14,961 nucleotides of DNA from an uncultured Bacilli bacterium (GCA_947631365.1 CANRLB010000018.1:1-14961); one strand, 5' to 3'. Positions 7,031-14,672 are shown, counted from the first letter of the stretch. Notes: generated by a model from the letters alone, not told the origin. Made by a program: numbers and translations.

Positions 7031-8616
7031 TCTTTTATTAAAACAGCATGCACGACTAATCTATCTGTGGCATTATTACCTGAACAAGTAGATAAAGTTA
7101 ATATTTTATCACTTAAGGAAACAGGAACATTAAAATCATATATACTTCTATTTATAATCATATCTAAATATTCTTGAAATTTTGCATCACTGCTAAAATT
7201 TGCTATTAAATAATCATTTGTATTAGGTACTACATAAATAGAAAAAATTTGCCATTTTAATTTATCATATAAAGTATTAAATTCAATAATTTGATTATTA
7301 TTATCTTTATACCAACTTGCATGTTTTACTTTATAAAGAGTTCCAAACATAACTCCACTATAATACATACTATGGCCAAAAATAATGGTGTTTTGACTTA
7401 ATGTTTTAGCATTAGCACGATAATCCATAAAAATCCAACCATTATAATCTTTTTCTTTTTTAAAATTATGTTTTAAATAATAGTCATTATCTTTTGCTTG
7501 AACTACAGGATAATCAACTTTTGTATTATTGACTTTTAACCATCCGACAGTATCATTATTTATTTCTAGTAAATTTTGATATTCTTCAATAATTTTATCT
7601 TCTTCTTTATTAGGAACAACTGAATCATCAACATTGGGTAATGTTTCAATTATTTCTTCCTCTTTTTCTTTAGCAAGAGCTTTATCTATATCAGCTTGAA
7701 TAGATTCAACTTTTTTCATTGATGTATAATTTAGACCAAAGACATATAAAACAATAGAGCTTACGATAAAAAGAGAAATAAAAATACAAGTTTTAATTGT
7801 GCTAATATGAATTTGACTTATTAAATTATTTTCTAAATAATCTTTGCTATAATCAATTTTAAATTTAATACCAGTAGTTTTACTATTTTTTTTATTTAGT
7901 TTTTTTAAATATTCAATTAATTCTAAATCGTTAATATTTTGTTCAATATAAATTTTAAGATTTTTAATTTTTAAACTATTTATAATATCTAAGACATTTT
8001 CTAAATCATTTTTATTTAATTTATTAATATAAATTGCTTTTAAATACTTATTAATATTTAAAAAAGCAATAAAGTCTTCTTCATCTTTCTTAGATAAAGG
8101 AAAAGTTAAAGTAACACTAGATTTATAATAAAGAGAAGAGAAATTTTCTAACATATTTTCCTTCATAAAATTGCTATTAAATAAAATTTCACTTCTTGAA
8201 TCTACTTTAATTCCATTTTTATCTAATAATTCAATTAAAAAAGTGGGGATATTATATAAAGATACATATTTAATGTTGTTACTATCTATTATTGCTTTAC
8301 ATATATTATAATTAATAAGCGATTCTTCTAAAAGATATAAATTTTTTATTTCTTTGATATTTTGAATAACACTAATAACTAAAGAAATAATATTAAATTC
8401 TTTAATAATAAGAGTATCTATATGGTAATTTATGACAATTTCTTTAATAAAATTATGAATTAAAATTTTATTTTCATTTATATATTCATCACTAAAAAGA
8501 AGTTCATCCCGACTAATAATATTGGTATTAATTAACATTTTTTCTTGAGTCTTTACTTTTTTTCTTTCTTCAACTAGTAATTTATTATTTTTAATTTGAA
8601 AAAGAATCTTACTCAT
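7027..8616 (-). CDS. Class B-like sortase with large N-terminal cytosolic domain
   Basis: Sortases are membrane transpeptidases that cut a C-terminal sorting signal and attach the protein to the wall. The catalytic module is at residues 340-529 of 529, with His415 (IIFGHSM), Cys511 (TLSTCSG) and Arg519 (TDRLVVHAVL). GWLKVNNTKVDYPVVQ and WIFMDYRA are typical of class B. One membrane helix spans about 275-295, followed by a charged linker. The odd part is residues 1-270, which precede the helix and should be cytosolic. Class B sortases usually begin almost at the helix and total about 230-280 residues. This extension is Ile/Leu/Asn/Lys-rich with alternating strand/helix patterns (IKYVSLYNIPTFLIELLDKNGIK) that look leucine-rich-repeat-like, but I cannot name it. 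The ribosome binding site taggagtg precedes the ATG. The gene faces away from its probable substrate gene. Confidence 0.9.
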   Translation of the reverse strand: MSKILFQIKNNKLLVEERKKVKTQEKMLINTNIISRDELLFSDEYINENKILIHNFIKEIVINYHIDTLIIKEFNIISLVISVIQNIKEIKNLYLLEESLINYNICKAIIDSNNIKYVSLYNIPTFLIELLDKNGIKVDSRSEILFNSNFMKENMLENFSSLYYKSSVTLTFPLSKKDEEDFIAFLNINKYLKAIYINKLNKNDLENVLDIINSLKIKNLKIYIEQNINDLELIEYLKKLNKKNSKTTGIKFKIDYSKDYLENNLISQIHISTIKTCIFISLFIVSSIVLYVFGLNYTSMKKVESIQADIDKALAKEKEEEIIETLPNVDDSVVPNKEEDKIIEEYQNLLEINNDTVGWLKVNNTKVDYPVVQAKDNDYYLKHNFKKEKDYNGWIFMDYRANAKTLSQNTIIFGHSMYYSGVMFGTLYKVKHASWYKDNNNQIIEFNTLYDKLKWQIFSIYVVPNTNDYLIANFSSDAKFQEYLDMIINRSIYDFNVPVSLSDKILTLSTCSGNNATDRLVVHAVLIKE

Positions 8617-8682
8617 AAATTACACTCCTATATTATATATAATAACACAATTTTACACATTTTAATAAAAAAATTAAATTTA

Positions 8683-8712
8683 TTGTAGTTTTTTGTATTT
8701 TTATGATATAAT
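8683..8712 (+). promoter_or_regulatory. Promoter of the sorting-signal protein gene (extended -10)
   Basis: TGATATAAT (8704-8712) is an extended -10 box, with TTGTAG at 8683-8688 and an 18-base spacer. The ribosome binding site aggagg lies at 8731-8736, and the ATG is at 8743. Confidence 0.65.
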
Positions 8713-8742
8713 GTTGACATAATAGAGAATAGGAGGATAAGA

Positions 8743-9294
8743 ATGAAAAGAGTTTTAAGTTATTTAGTTGTAAGTATAATGTTTGTTCTTCCATTAAGCG
8801 TTAAGGCTGCGAGTGGTATTTCTAAAGGAGTAGACTGTGATAAAGCTTTCGATGCAAATAATAATAGAACATGTACAGTTAAATTTAGTATCACTGATGA
8901 AAATGGCCTAGAAAAAATGGTTGTTACTTTAAAAGAAAGTGGCGATGCCGAAATCACTGATGTTAGTAATTATCCTGGAAGTTCATGGACTATATCAAAT
9001 GTTACAGAGCCAGATGCTAATAGAACTAGAACAGTAACTTTAACATCTCCTGGTGAAAAAGGTGAAGGTGAATTATTCCAATTTACTTACCATTCATTAA
9101 CTGGTGGTGATGATTGTTATGTTGAATTAGGTTATAATGGACAACCTGTTTCAACTCCAAATCAACCTGATCAACCAACTGATAACAAAGATACTGGTGC
9201 AACGTTACCTTTTGTTGCTCTTGGAACTATTTCTGTAATCGCTGTTGGAGCTTACTTAGTAACTAGAAATAAAACTAAAATGTATAAAATATAA
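8743..9294 (+). CDS. Secreted wall-anchored protein with non-canonical sortase signal (NKDTG)
   Basis: The 183-residue protein has a signal peptide at 1-23 (basic MKR, hydrophobic core, SVKAA cleavage region) and a beta-rich domain at about 25-135. A Pro/Asp/Gln linker (STPNQPDQPTDNKD) leads to a complete sorting signal: N148-K-D-T-G152, a hydrophobic helix at 154-173, and a basic tail (TRNKTKMYKI). The motif fits an NxxTG pattern of the kind used by class B sortases rather than LPxTG. The beta domain, with a GELFQFTYHSL strand, is weakly cohesin-like; three cysteines are at 32, 44 and 125. It is divergently transcribed from the sortase, the expected partner. A strong ribosome binding site (aggaggataag) and an extended -10 promoter suggest good expression. 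Its function on the surface is not evident. Confidence 0.85.
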   Translation: MKRVLSYLVVSIMFVLPLSVKAASGISKGVDCDKAFDANNNRTCTVKFSITDENGLEKMVVTLKESGDAEITDVSNYPGSSWTISNVTEPDANRTRTVTLTSPGEKGEGELFQFTYHSLTGGDDCYVELGYNGQPVSTPNQPDQPTDNKDTGATLPFVALGTISVIAVGAYLVTRNKTKMYKI

Positions 9295-9311
9295 TAAATT
9301 TAAAAATTAGA

Positions 9312-9341
9312 CAGCCTTTTTGTTTGAAAGGTTGTTTTTTT
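9312..9341 (+). terminator. Intrinsic terminator after the sorting-signal protein gene
   Basis: The stem cagccttt (9312-9319) / aaaggttg (9327-9334) has a 7-base loop and is followed by seven T residues. Its right half overlaps the predicted lysS promoter. Confidence 0.9.
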
Positions 9342-9351
9342 GTGTTATAAT
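9324..9351 (+). promoter_or_regulatory. lysS promoter overlapping the upstream terminator
   Basis: TTGAAA (9324-9329) sits in the terminator loop and right arm. An extended -10 TGTTATAAT (9343-9351) follows with a 16-base spacer. The ribosome binding site aggtga begins at 9358, about where transcription should start, so the leader is very short. Confidence 0.6.
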
Positions 9352-9369
9352 TTTTCTAGGTGATTTTTT

Positions 9370-10854
9370 ATGCGTGAATTTAGTGAACAAGAACTTGTTA
9401 GAAGAGAAAAAGCAGAGAATTTAAGAAAATTAGGAATGGACCCTTTTGGTCATAGTTTTAAAACAACTAGTAATTCCCAAAAAATTAAAGAAGAATTTGA
9501 TAAATATACTAAAGAAGAATTAGAAGAACAAAAAAATGAAGTAATTGTTGCAGGCCGTATCATGAATAAAAGAAGAAGTGGTAAAGCTGGATTTATGGAC
9601 ATTCAAGATAAATTTGGCAATATTCAAATATATATAAGTATTAGTGATGTTGGTGAAAGTGAATATGAATTATATAAATTATGTGATATTGGTGATATTA
9701 TTGGCATTAATGGTTGGGTTTGTAAAACTAATACGGGAGCCTTAACTATTCATGCTACTAAATATACTCATTTAGTGAAAGCCTTAAAACCCCTTCCGGA
9801 AAAATTCCATGGTTTAACTGATATTGAAGAAAGATATCGAAGACGTTATGTTGATTTAATTATGAATGATAAAGCTAAAGAAATAGCTTTTATTCGTCCA
9901 AAGATTATTCGTTGTATTCAAAATTTTATGGATAATCGTGGCTTTGTAGAAGTTGAAACTCCTATTTTAACAACTCTTTTAACTGGTGCTTCAGCCAGAC
10001 CTTTTGTTACTCATCATAACACTCAAGATTTAGATATGTATTTAAGAATTGCTTTAGAACTTCCTTTAAAAAGGCTTTTAGTAGGAGGTATGGAAGCTGT
10101 TTATGAAATAGGTAGAACTTTTAGAAATGAAGGAATGGATCCTAAACATAATCCTGAATTTACTTTAATGGAAGCATACCTAGCTTATTCTGATTTAGAA
10201 GGTATGATGGAACTTACTGAGAGTATGTATCAAACAATTGCTAAAGAAGTCTTTGGTAAAATGACTTTTAATTGGTGTGGTAATGAAATTAATTTAGAAG
10301 GTCCTTGGAAGAGGGTTAGTATGACTGATGCTATTAAAGAAGCAACAGGAATTGATTTTACCAAAGAAATGAGTTTAGATGAATTATTAAAATTATGTGA
10401 AGAACATCATATTCCAGTTGAAGAACATCAAAAATCACTTGGACATATTATAAATTTATTCTTTGAAAAATATGTTGAAGAAACTTTAATTGCTCCAACT
10501 TTCCTTTATGGTCATCCAATAGAGATTAGTCCTCTTACTAAGAAAAATCCAAAAGATCCTCGTTTTGTTGATCGCTTTGAATTATTTATTGGGGGAAAAG
10601 AATTTGCTAATGCTTATACAGAATTAAATGACCCAGTTGATCAACTTGAAAGATTTGAAAGTCAACTTAAAGAAAGAGATTTAGGAAATGATGAAGCTAA
10701 TGACATTGATATGGACTTTATTGAAGCCCTAGAATATGGTATGCCTCCAGCTGGTGGTATTGGTTATGGAATTGATAGATTAGTAATGTTATTTACCGAA
10801 AGTGACTCTATTAGAGATGTTATTTTATTCCCAACAATGAAGCCAAGAGACTAG
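9370..10854 (+). CDS. lysS: Lysyl-tRNA synthetase, class II
   Basis: This enzyme charges tRNA-Lys with lysine. The 494 residues match the bacterial family length. An N-terminal helix is followed by the OB-fold anticodon-binding domain at about 55-140 (VIVAGRIMNKRRSGKAGF, FMDIQDKFGNIQIY), then the class II catalytic core. Motif 1 lies near 180-200 (NRGFVEVETPIL). Motif 2 is FRNEGMDPKHNPEFT (251-265). Motif 3 is GGIGYGIDRLVML (462-474). ARPFVTHHN and LKRLLVGGMEAVYEIGR are diagnostic for LysRS. The loop normally reading PGGA before ARPF is LTGA here, a small deviation in a conserved spot. It has its own promoter and terminator and is not part of an operon in view. Confidence 0.98.
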   Translation: MREFSEQELVRREKAENLRKLGMDPFGHSFKTTSNSQKIKEEFDKYTKEELEEQKNEVIVAGRIMNKRRSGKAGFMDIQDKFGNIQIYISISDVGESEYELYKLCDIGDIIGINGWVCKTNTGALTIHATKYTHLVKALKPLPEKFHGLTDIEERYRRRYVDLIMNDKAKEIAFIRPKIIRCIQNFMDNRGFVEVETPILTTLLTGASARPFVTHHNTQDLDMYLRIALELPLKRLLVGGMEAVYEIGRTFRNEGMDPKHNPEFTLMEAYLAYSDLEGMMELTESMYQTIAKEVFGKMTFNWCGNEINLEGPWKRVSMTDAIKEATGIDFTKEMSLDELLKLCEEHHIPVEEHQKSLGHIINLFFEKYVEETLIAPTFLYGHPIEISPLTKKNPKDPRFVDRFELFIGGKEFANAYTELNDPVDQLERFESQLKERDLGNDEANDIDMDFIEALEYGMPPAGGIGYGIDRLVMLFTESDSIRDVILFPTMKPRD

Positions 10855-10867
10855 GTAAAGACTCAAG

Positions 10868-10890
10868 AAAAGCAAAAAATGCTTTTTTTT
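10868..10890 (+). terminator. Intrinsic terminator of lysS
   Basis: The stem aaaagca (10868-10874) / tgctttt (10880-10886) has a 5-A loop, and the T-run continues to 10890. Confidence 0.8.
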
Positions 10891-10902
10891 TATTTTACAT
10901 AG

Positions 10903-10911
10903 TGCTATAAT
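10903..10911 (+). promoter_or_regulatory. Extended -10 promoter of the YfcC-like transporter gene
   Basis: TGCTATAAT is an extended -10 element. The -35 position falls in the T-run of the lysS terminator and shows no consensus. The ribosome binding site aggaggg (10919-10925) is 7 bases further on. Confidence 0.5.
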
Positions 10912-10932
10912 TTATTTTAGGAGGGATAAAAA

Positions 10933-12498
10933 ATGACGATTGCTCAAATAATTGGTCTTGTAATTGTACTTGTATTAGCAATATTTGGCGGTATTATGAT
11001 TTTCCTAAAATCTAAAAAACATAATCTAGCTAAATGGATAGGGTTATTTATTTTAACTGGTTTAGGTTTAACTTGGGTTTTTGGCTATGGATATTATAGT
11101 GGTTCTTACTTTACTGATATTGGCATGGCACAAGAAGGTTTATCTGATTTAGCAAATTATGCTTATTATGCTATCAACTTTGCTGGAGATAAAATAGTAT
11201 TCTTACTTACTATTGGTATCTTCTATGCCATATTATTAAAAAGTAAGGGCTATAAAAAATTAGTTAATACCCTATCAAAAAATCTAAAAGGAAAGGAAAT
11301 TATATTTGTCTTAATGAGTTCATTACTTATTACAGTAATGACTTCCATCTTTGTTCAAAATTTTATACCATTAATATTTGTTCCATTTATTATATCAATT
11401 TTGCTTTCATTAAACCTTGATAAAATAACAGCTTTTGCAGCTACATTTGGTTCTATGCTTGTTGGTGTATTAGGACAAACTTATGGTGGTGAAGGATTAA
11501 ATTGGTTTAATTATTATACTGATATGGATATAAAAACTGGTTTAATTTATCGTTTGATAGTATTAGTTGTTGGCTTTATTCTTTTTAATTTCTTTGTTGT
11601 TATGCATGCTAAAAAAGTTTTAAAAGAAAATAAAGAAAACGCTTTAGATGCTGATCCATATAAAGTAGAAAAATTAACTAAGGAAGAAGAAAAAGCTCAT
11701 GTTTGGCCAACTGCTTTATTATTAGTTTTACTTTTTGTATTCTTAATTTTAGGATATATTGGTTGGGAAGCAAACTTTAATATAACTTTCTTTAGTGAAA
11801 TGCATGAAAAAGTTTTAACATTTGCATTAAAAGATATACCATTTGTTGGTAATTTACTTGATAAAATTAATATTGGTGATTTTCAACCAATTAAAGCTTT
11901 ATTAGGTACATTATTTAAAACCACTGCGGAAACTAATGGTCAACCTACAGGTATTTTAGGAACTTGGACATTAATGCATGGTTCTATGTTATTGTTAATT
12001 TTTGCTGTTATTATCGCCCTTGTTAATAAAGTTAAATTTAATGATTTCCTTTCATCTTGTTTTGAAGGAATGAAAAAAGTGATGGTTCCAGTTTTAGCTG
12101 TAGTTGGTGCTTATTCAATTATGTCAGTAGCTTATATGAGTCCATTTGTTCCAACAATTACTAACACTATCTTCCAACATGTTACTAAATTTAATCCATA
12201 TTTAGTTTCACTTGGAGCAATGATAGCTAATGCTTTCCAAACAGACTTTGGATTTACTGGTTACGTTGTTGCTAATTTCTTTACAATTACATATGCTCAA
12301 AATATTGAAGTAGTATATACAATATTCGTTACTCTTTATGGCCTATTATCTTTAGTAGTGCCATCAAGTGCAATTCTTGTCGTTGGTCTTTCTTATTTAA
12401 ATATTGAATATAAAGACTGGATGAAATTTGCTTGGATGTTTATTGTGGGTATGCTTGTTATACTATTAGTGCTATTTACAGTAATGACATATATTTAA
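10933..12498 (+). CDS. Multi-pass membrane transporter, YfcC/DcuC-like (ion transporter superfamily)
   Basis: The 521-residue protein is strongly hydrophobic, with roughly 11-13 predicted membrane helices, for example at 5-25, 33-52, 85-105, 122-160, 165-183, 203-226, 258-277, 345-365, 382-402, 424-452, 458-487 and 498-520. A charged cytosolic loop at 227-255 (KENKENALDADPYKVEKLTK) splits it into halves. Paired polar re-entrant-like stretches (FVQNFIPLIFVPF; MIANAFQTDFGFTGY) and the C-terminal VVPSSAILVVGLSYLNIEY resemble YfcC/C4-dicarboxylate anaerobic carriers. Substrate cannot be read from sequence; amino acids, dicarboxylates or short-chain acids are possibilities within that superfamily. 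It stands alone after lysS with its own promoter and a strong terminator. The family call is by pattern only and is moderately sure. Confidence 0.6.
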   Translation: MTIAQIIGLVIVLVLAIFGGIMIFLKSKKHNLAKWIGLFILTGLGLTWVFGYGYYSGSYFTDIGMAQEGLSDLANYAYYAINFAGDKIVFLLTIGIFYAILLKSKGYKKLVNTLSKNLKGKEIIFVLMSSLLITVMTSIFVQNFIPLIFVPFIISILLSLNLDKITAFAATFGSMLVGVLGQTYGGEGLNWFNYYTDMDIKTGLIYRLIVLVVGFILFNFFVVMHAKKVLKENKENALDADPYKVEKLTKEEEKAHVWPTALLLVLLFVFLILGYIGWEANFNITFFSEMHEKVLTFALKDIPFVGNLLDKINIGDFQPIKALLGTLFKTTAETNGQPTGILGTWTLMHGSMLLLIFAVIIALVNKVKFNDFLSSCFEGMKKVMVPVLAVVGAYSIMSVAYMSPFVPTITNTIFQHVTKFNPYLVSLGAMIANAFQTDFGFTGYVVANFFTITYAQNIEVVYTIFVTLYGLLSLVVPSSAILVVGLSYLNIEYKDWMKFAWMFIVGMLVILLVLFTVMTYI

Positions 12499-12505
12499 AA
12501 TATCA

Positions 12506-12537
12506 AAAGAGTTTAGTTTACTAACTAAGCTCTTTTT
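12506..12537. terminator. Bidirectional terminator between the transporter and rodA-like genes
   Basis: A 13-base-pair stem (12506-12518 with 12523-12535, one G-U pair) has loop tact. T residues follow on the plus strand, and the A-run on the left gives a T-run on the minus strand. It serves both convergent genes. Confidence 0.9.
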
Positions 12538-12550
12538 TTATGATATTAAA

Positions 12551-13648
12551 TTAAATGTTTTTTTCTTTCAATAAATTTAAAGTTAATCCTAAGAAAATAA
12601 AATTAATTAAAGTATTTGTTCCTCCATAAGATAAATAGGGAAGAGGAATTCCCATAATTGGCAGTAATCCTAAGTTCATTCCTATATTATATATTTGATG
12701 AAAAAGAAAAACACTTAAATAAGAATAGCCAAACATTTTAACTTTTTTATTATTAAAATGTTTTAATTTATATAACAAATAAATATCTATTATAAAGTAA
12801 CAAAGCAAAATAACAAAGCCACTAAAAAGGCCAAAATTACCAATAGAAAAGGCAAATATAAAATCAGTCGGAGCTTCGGGAATATATAAAAGAATTTTAT
12901 TTAAACCAATTCCCCAAAAAGAAGAAGCTCCAATAGTAACTAGGGCTTGTGTTAACTGATAACTATTACCACTTGCAAAATTTATTAATCTATCCATGCG
13001 GTAAAAAAATGAAGTACCTATTAATTTAATTAATATATCTTGATAATTAAAATAAAGAATAAAAAATGTAGCAATAAATATTCCTAATATTAAAATGCCA
13101 GAAATATACCACCATTTATTTAATTTTAAAGAAAAGATAACTACTAATAAAATTAATAGAAAGTTAATTATTGCTCCCGTATCTGGTTCTAGGAAAACTA
13201 ATATTGAGGGGATAAGTGTTATAAATAACATTTTTAATAATAAGAAAAATTCATCTTTACCATTATTAATTTTTTGCCTAGAGCTAATATTAACTAAATA
13301 AAGAGCTAAAGAAAGTTTCATAATTTCACTTGGCTGAAAAGATAATCCTTTAAAACTTAACCAACATCTTGCTCCATTAGTACTATCTCCTAAAAATAAG
13401 ACCAATATTAATAAAAGAATAGAAATTATATATAAATATTTAGAAATTTTAAAAATATTTTTAAATTTAATTTTTTGCAAGATAAAAATAATTAAATAAC
13501 CCATTAAAAACCAAACAATTTGTTTTATAAAAACATTTTGATAAACGTCACTAACTAATTTAGCATTTACCATATTAAAAAGACTTATTATGGTTAAAAT
13601 AAGAAGAGGAATATATAGTAGTAAATTTTCATATTTTTTTGTTTTCAT
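12551..13648 (-). CDS. rodA: SEDS-family peptidoglycan glycosyltransferase, RodA/FtsW type
   Basis: SEDS proteins polymerise lipid II into glycan strands during elongation (RodA) or division (FtsW). Using the ATG at 13648 it has 365 residues and about ten membrane helices. Conserved blocks are GARCWLSFKGLSFQPSE (92-108), EPDTG (154-158), PEAPTDFIFAFSIG (257-270), whose Asp262 should be the essential SEDS aspartate, and PLPYLSYGGTNTLINF near the end. The usual HTDFIF is PTDFIF here. Short length favours RodA over FtsW, but this is not decisive, and no penicillin-binding partner is in view. The open frame extends to a TTG at 13666, adding six residues (MNHNNI). Neither start has a recognisable ribosome binding site, so the ATG is preferred only because it is an ATG placed directly before the first conserved basic/hydrophobic segment. 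Confidence 0.9.
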   Translation of the reverse strand: MKTKKYENLLLYIPLLILTIISLFNMVNAKLVSDVYQNVFIKQIVWFLMGYLIIFILQKIKFKNIFKISKYLYIISILLLILVLFLGDSTNGARCWLSFKGLSFQPSEIMKLSLALYLVNISSRQKINNGKDEFFLLLKMLFITLIPSILVFLEPDTGAIINFLLILLVVIFSLKLNKWWYISGILILGIFIATFFILYFNYQDILIKLIGTSFFYRMDRLINFASGNSYQLTQALVTIGASSFWGIGLNKILLYIPEAPTDFIFAFSIGNFGLFSGFVILLCYFIIDIYLLYKLKHFNNKKVKMFGYSYLSVFLFHQIYNIGMNLGLLPIMGIPLPYLSYGGTNTLINFIFLGLTLNLLKEKNI

Positions 13649-13687
13649 AATATTATTATGGTTCAAATATAGTTAATTATCATAAAA

Positions 13688-13693
13688 TATAAT
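13688..13693 (+). promoter_or_regulatory. Possible -10 box abutting a ribosome binding site in a 55-base divergent intergenic region
   Basis: TATAAT is immediately followed by the ribosome binding site ggtgat (13694-13699) of the 97-residue protein gene. There is no clear -35. If functional, the transcript would begin around 13700, four bases before the ATG, losing the ribosome binding site. This makes the box doubtful. Confidence 0.25.
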
Positions 13694-13703
13694 GGTGATA
13701 TAG

Positions 13704-13997
13704 ATGAAAGACTTACCCAAAGTATTTGAAGGTAAAATAAGTAATATTATGAAAAATACGCAAGATATTTTTTATGGCAATGATAGAGAAGTAAAAAACC
13801 ATGATAGTTTAAGTGTTATTAGAAAAATTAATAATATCTTTGCATCTCCTAGTCATGTCTATAAAAGTAAAGTAAAAATAACTTTTAAAGATCATGTAGC
13901 GGAAAAAACTATTGTTGGTAAAACTAGTACTAATCTTCTAACTCTAAATGGTGAACAAATAAAAATTACTGATATTTTAGACATCGAAAAAATTTAA
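13704..13997 (+). CDS. Small conserved-looking protein of unknown function
   Basis: This is a 97-residue soluble protein with no signal peptide, membrane helix or cysteine. It ends in a compact, probably beta-rich module (VYKSKVKITFKDHVAEKTIVGKT, then LLTLNGEQIKITDILDIEKI), reminiscent of small SH3-like or Sm-like barrels. The N-terminal half is polar, with FYGNDREVKNHDS and RKINNIFASP. The ribosome binding site ggtgat is 4 bases before the ATG. It is divergent from the SEDS gene and may be co-transcribed with the membrane protein downstream, as no terminator separates them. I cannot assign a function. Codon use and frame integrity support a genuine gene. Confidence 0.75.
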   Translation: MKDLPKVFEGKISNIMKNTQDIFYGNDREVKNHDSLSVIRKINNIFASPSHVYKSKVKITFKDHVAEKTIVGKTSTNLLTLNGEQIKITDILDIEKI

Positions 13998-14016
13998 ATA
14001 GAAGATTGTTATTATT

Positions 14017-14022
14017 TATAAT
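14017..14022 (+). promoter_or_regulatory. Possible -10 box before the small membrane-anchored protein gene
   Basis: TATAAT lies at 14017-14022, with TTTAAA at 13993-13998 (18-base spacer) overlapping the previous stop codon. In DNA this AT-rich the match may be chance. Confidence 0.3.
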
Positions 14023-14048
14023 TTTTGTTATTATTTAAATGTGGTAAC

Positions 14049-14672
14049 ATGAAAAAAGAAAATATTAAACAAATTATTATTTTTTGTCTTTTAATAATAA
14101 TTATTATCATTATTATTTTAATTAATATATATCAAAATAAAAAATTAGATGTGGATCGTAAAAATATAATTATTTTTAATAAATATTCATATAACTATAT
14201 TTTAAATGAAGGTAAAAATATTTTTTTTAATACTTATAATTTAATTAATAAGAGTATTTTACAATATGAGGAAATATCTAATCAAAAAGTAATATATAAA
14301 ATAAATAATCAAAATTTTTATAAAATAATAAATGATGATTTAATAAATAATCTTTTTACTAAAAAAGCTCAAAATGAATTAATGAATGATCTAAATATTA
14401 TTTTAGATAATAATGAATATTATATTAAAATTAAAAATATAAAAAATAATTATAATTATGTTGGTAGTTTTTTTGAGATTACATCATATGATGATAAATT
14501 TGTTAATTTTAAAACTACTAATTATTTCTGTGATAATTATGAATATATTGGTAGATTAGATGAAGAACCTCAATGTGATTTTAAAACAAATAATACTAAT
14601 TTTAGTATTACCTTAGATAATAATTTAATTAAATTAACATCTTACGATGAAATTAAAAATAGTTTCCAATAA
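14049..14672 (+). CDS. Small membrane-anchored protein of unknown function
   Basis: From the ATG at 14049 this is a 207-residue protein with a basic N-terminus and a very hydrophobic Ile-rich helix at about 8-27. A long extracellular, Asn/Lys/Ile-rich domain follows. The open frame extends back to a TTG at 14025, but the ATG directly precedes the Lys-rich start and has a weak gtggt ribosome binding site, so it is preferred. Two cysteines late in the protein (YFCDNYEY, EPQCDF) could form a disulfide outside the cell. Composition (long Asn and Ile tracts) is more extreme than in neighbouring genes, typical of a fast-evolving surface protein. It has no recognisable domain. It ends against a PTS gene on the other strand, with 9 bases between stops. 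Confidence 0.65.
   Translation: MKKENIKQIIIFCLLIIIIIIIILINIYQNKKLDVDRKNIIIFNKYSYNYILNEGKNIFFNTYNLINKSILQYEEISNQKVIYKINNQNFYKIINDDLINNLFTKKAQNELMNDLNIILDNNEYYIKIKNIKNNYNYVGSFFEITSYDDKFVNFKTTNYFCDNYEYIGRLDEEPQCDFKTNNTNFSITLDNNLIKLTSYDEIKNSFQ

Noticed and set aside
8714..8719. Perfect TTGACA -35 hexamer upstream of the sorting-signal protein gene
   Set aside because: At 17 bases downstream there is no -10; the position falls in the ribosome binding site and start codon. The extended -10 at 8704-8712 is the better promoter.
8760..8957. Minus-strand open frame of 65 codons inside the sorting-signal protein gene
   Set aside because: It is opposite the well-supported signal peptide and beta domain, with no family features of its own.
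13095..13301. Plus-strand open frame of 68 codons inside the SEDS gene
   Set aside because: It is opposite conserved SEDS blocks, including EPDTG, so it is a shadow.
14025..14048. TTG start extending the small membrane protein by eight residues
   Set aside because: The ATG at 14049 directly precedes a normal Lys-rich anchor start and has a better, though weak, ribosome binding site.
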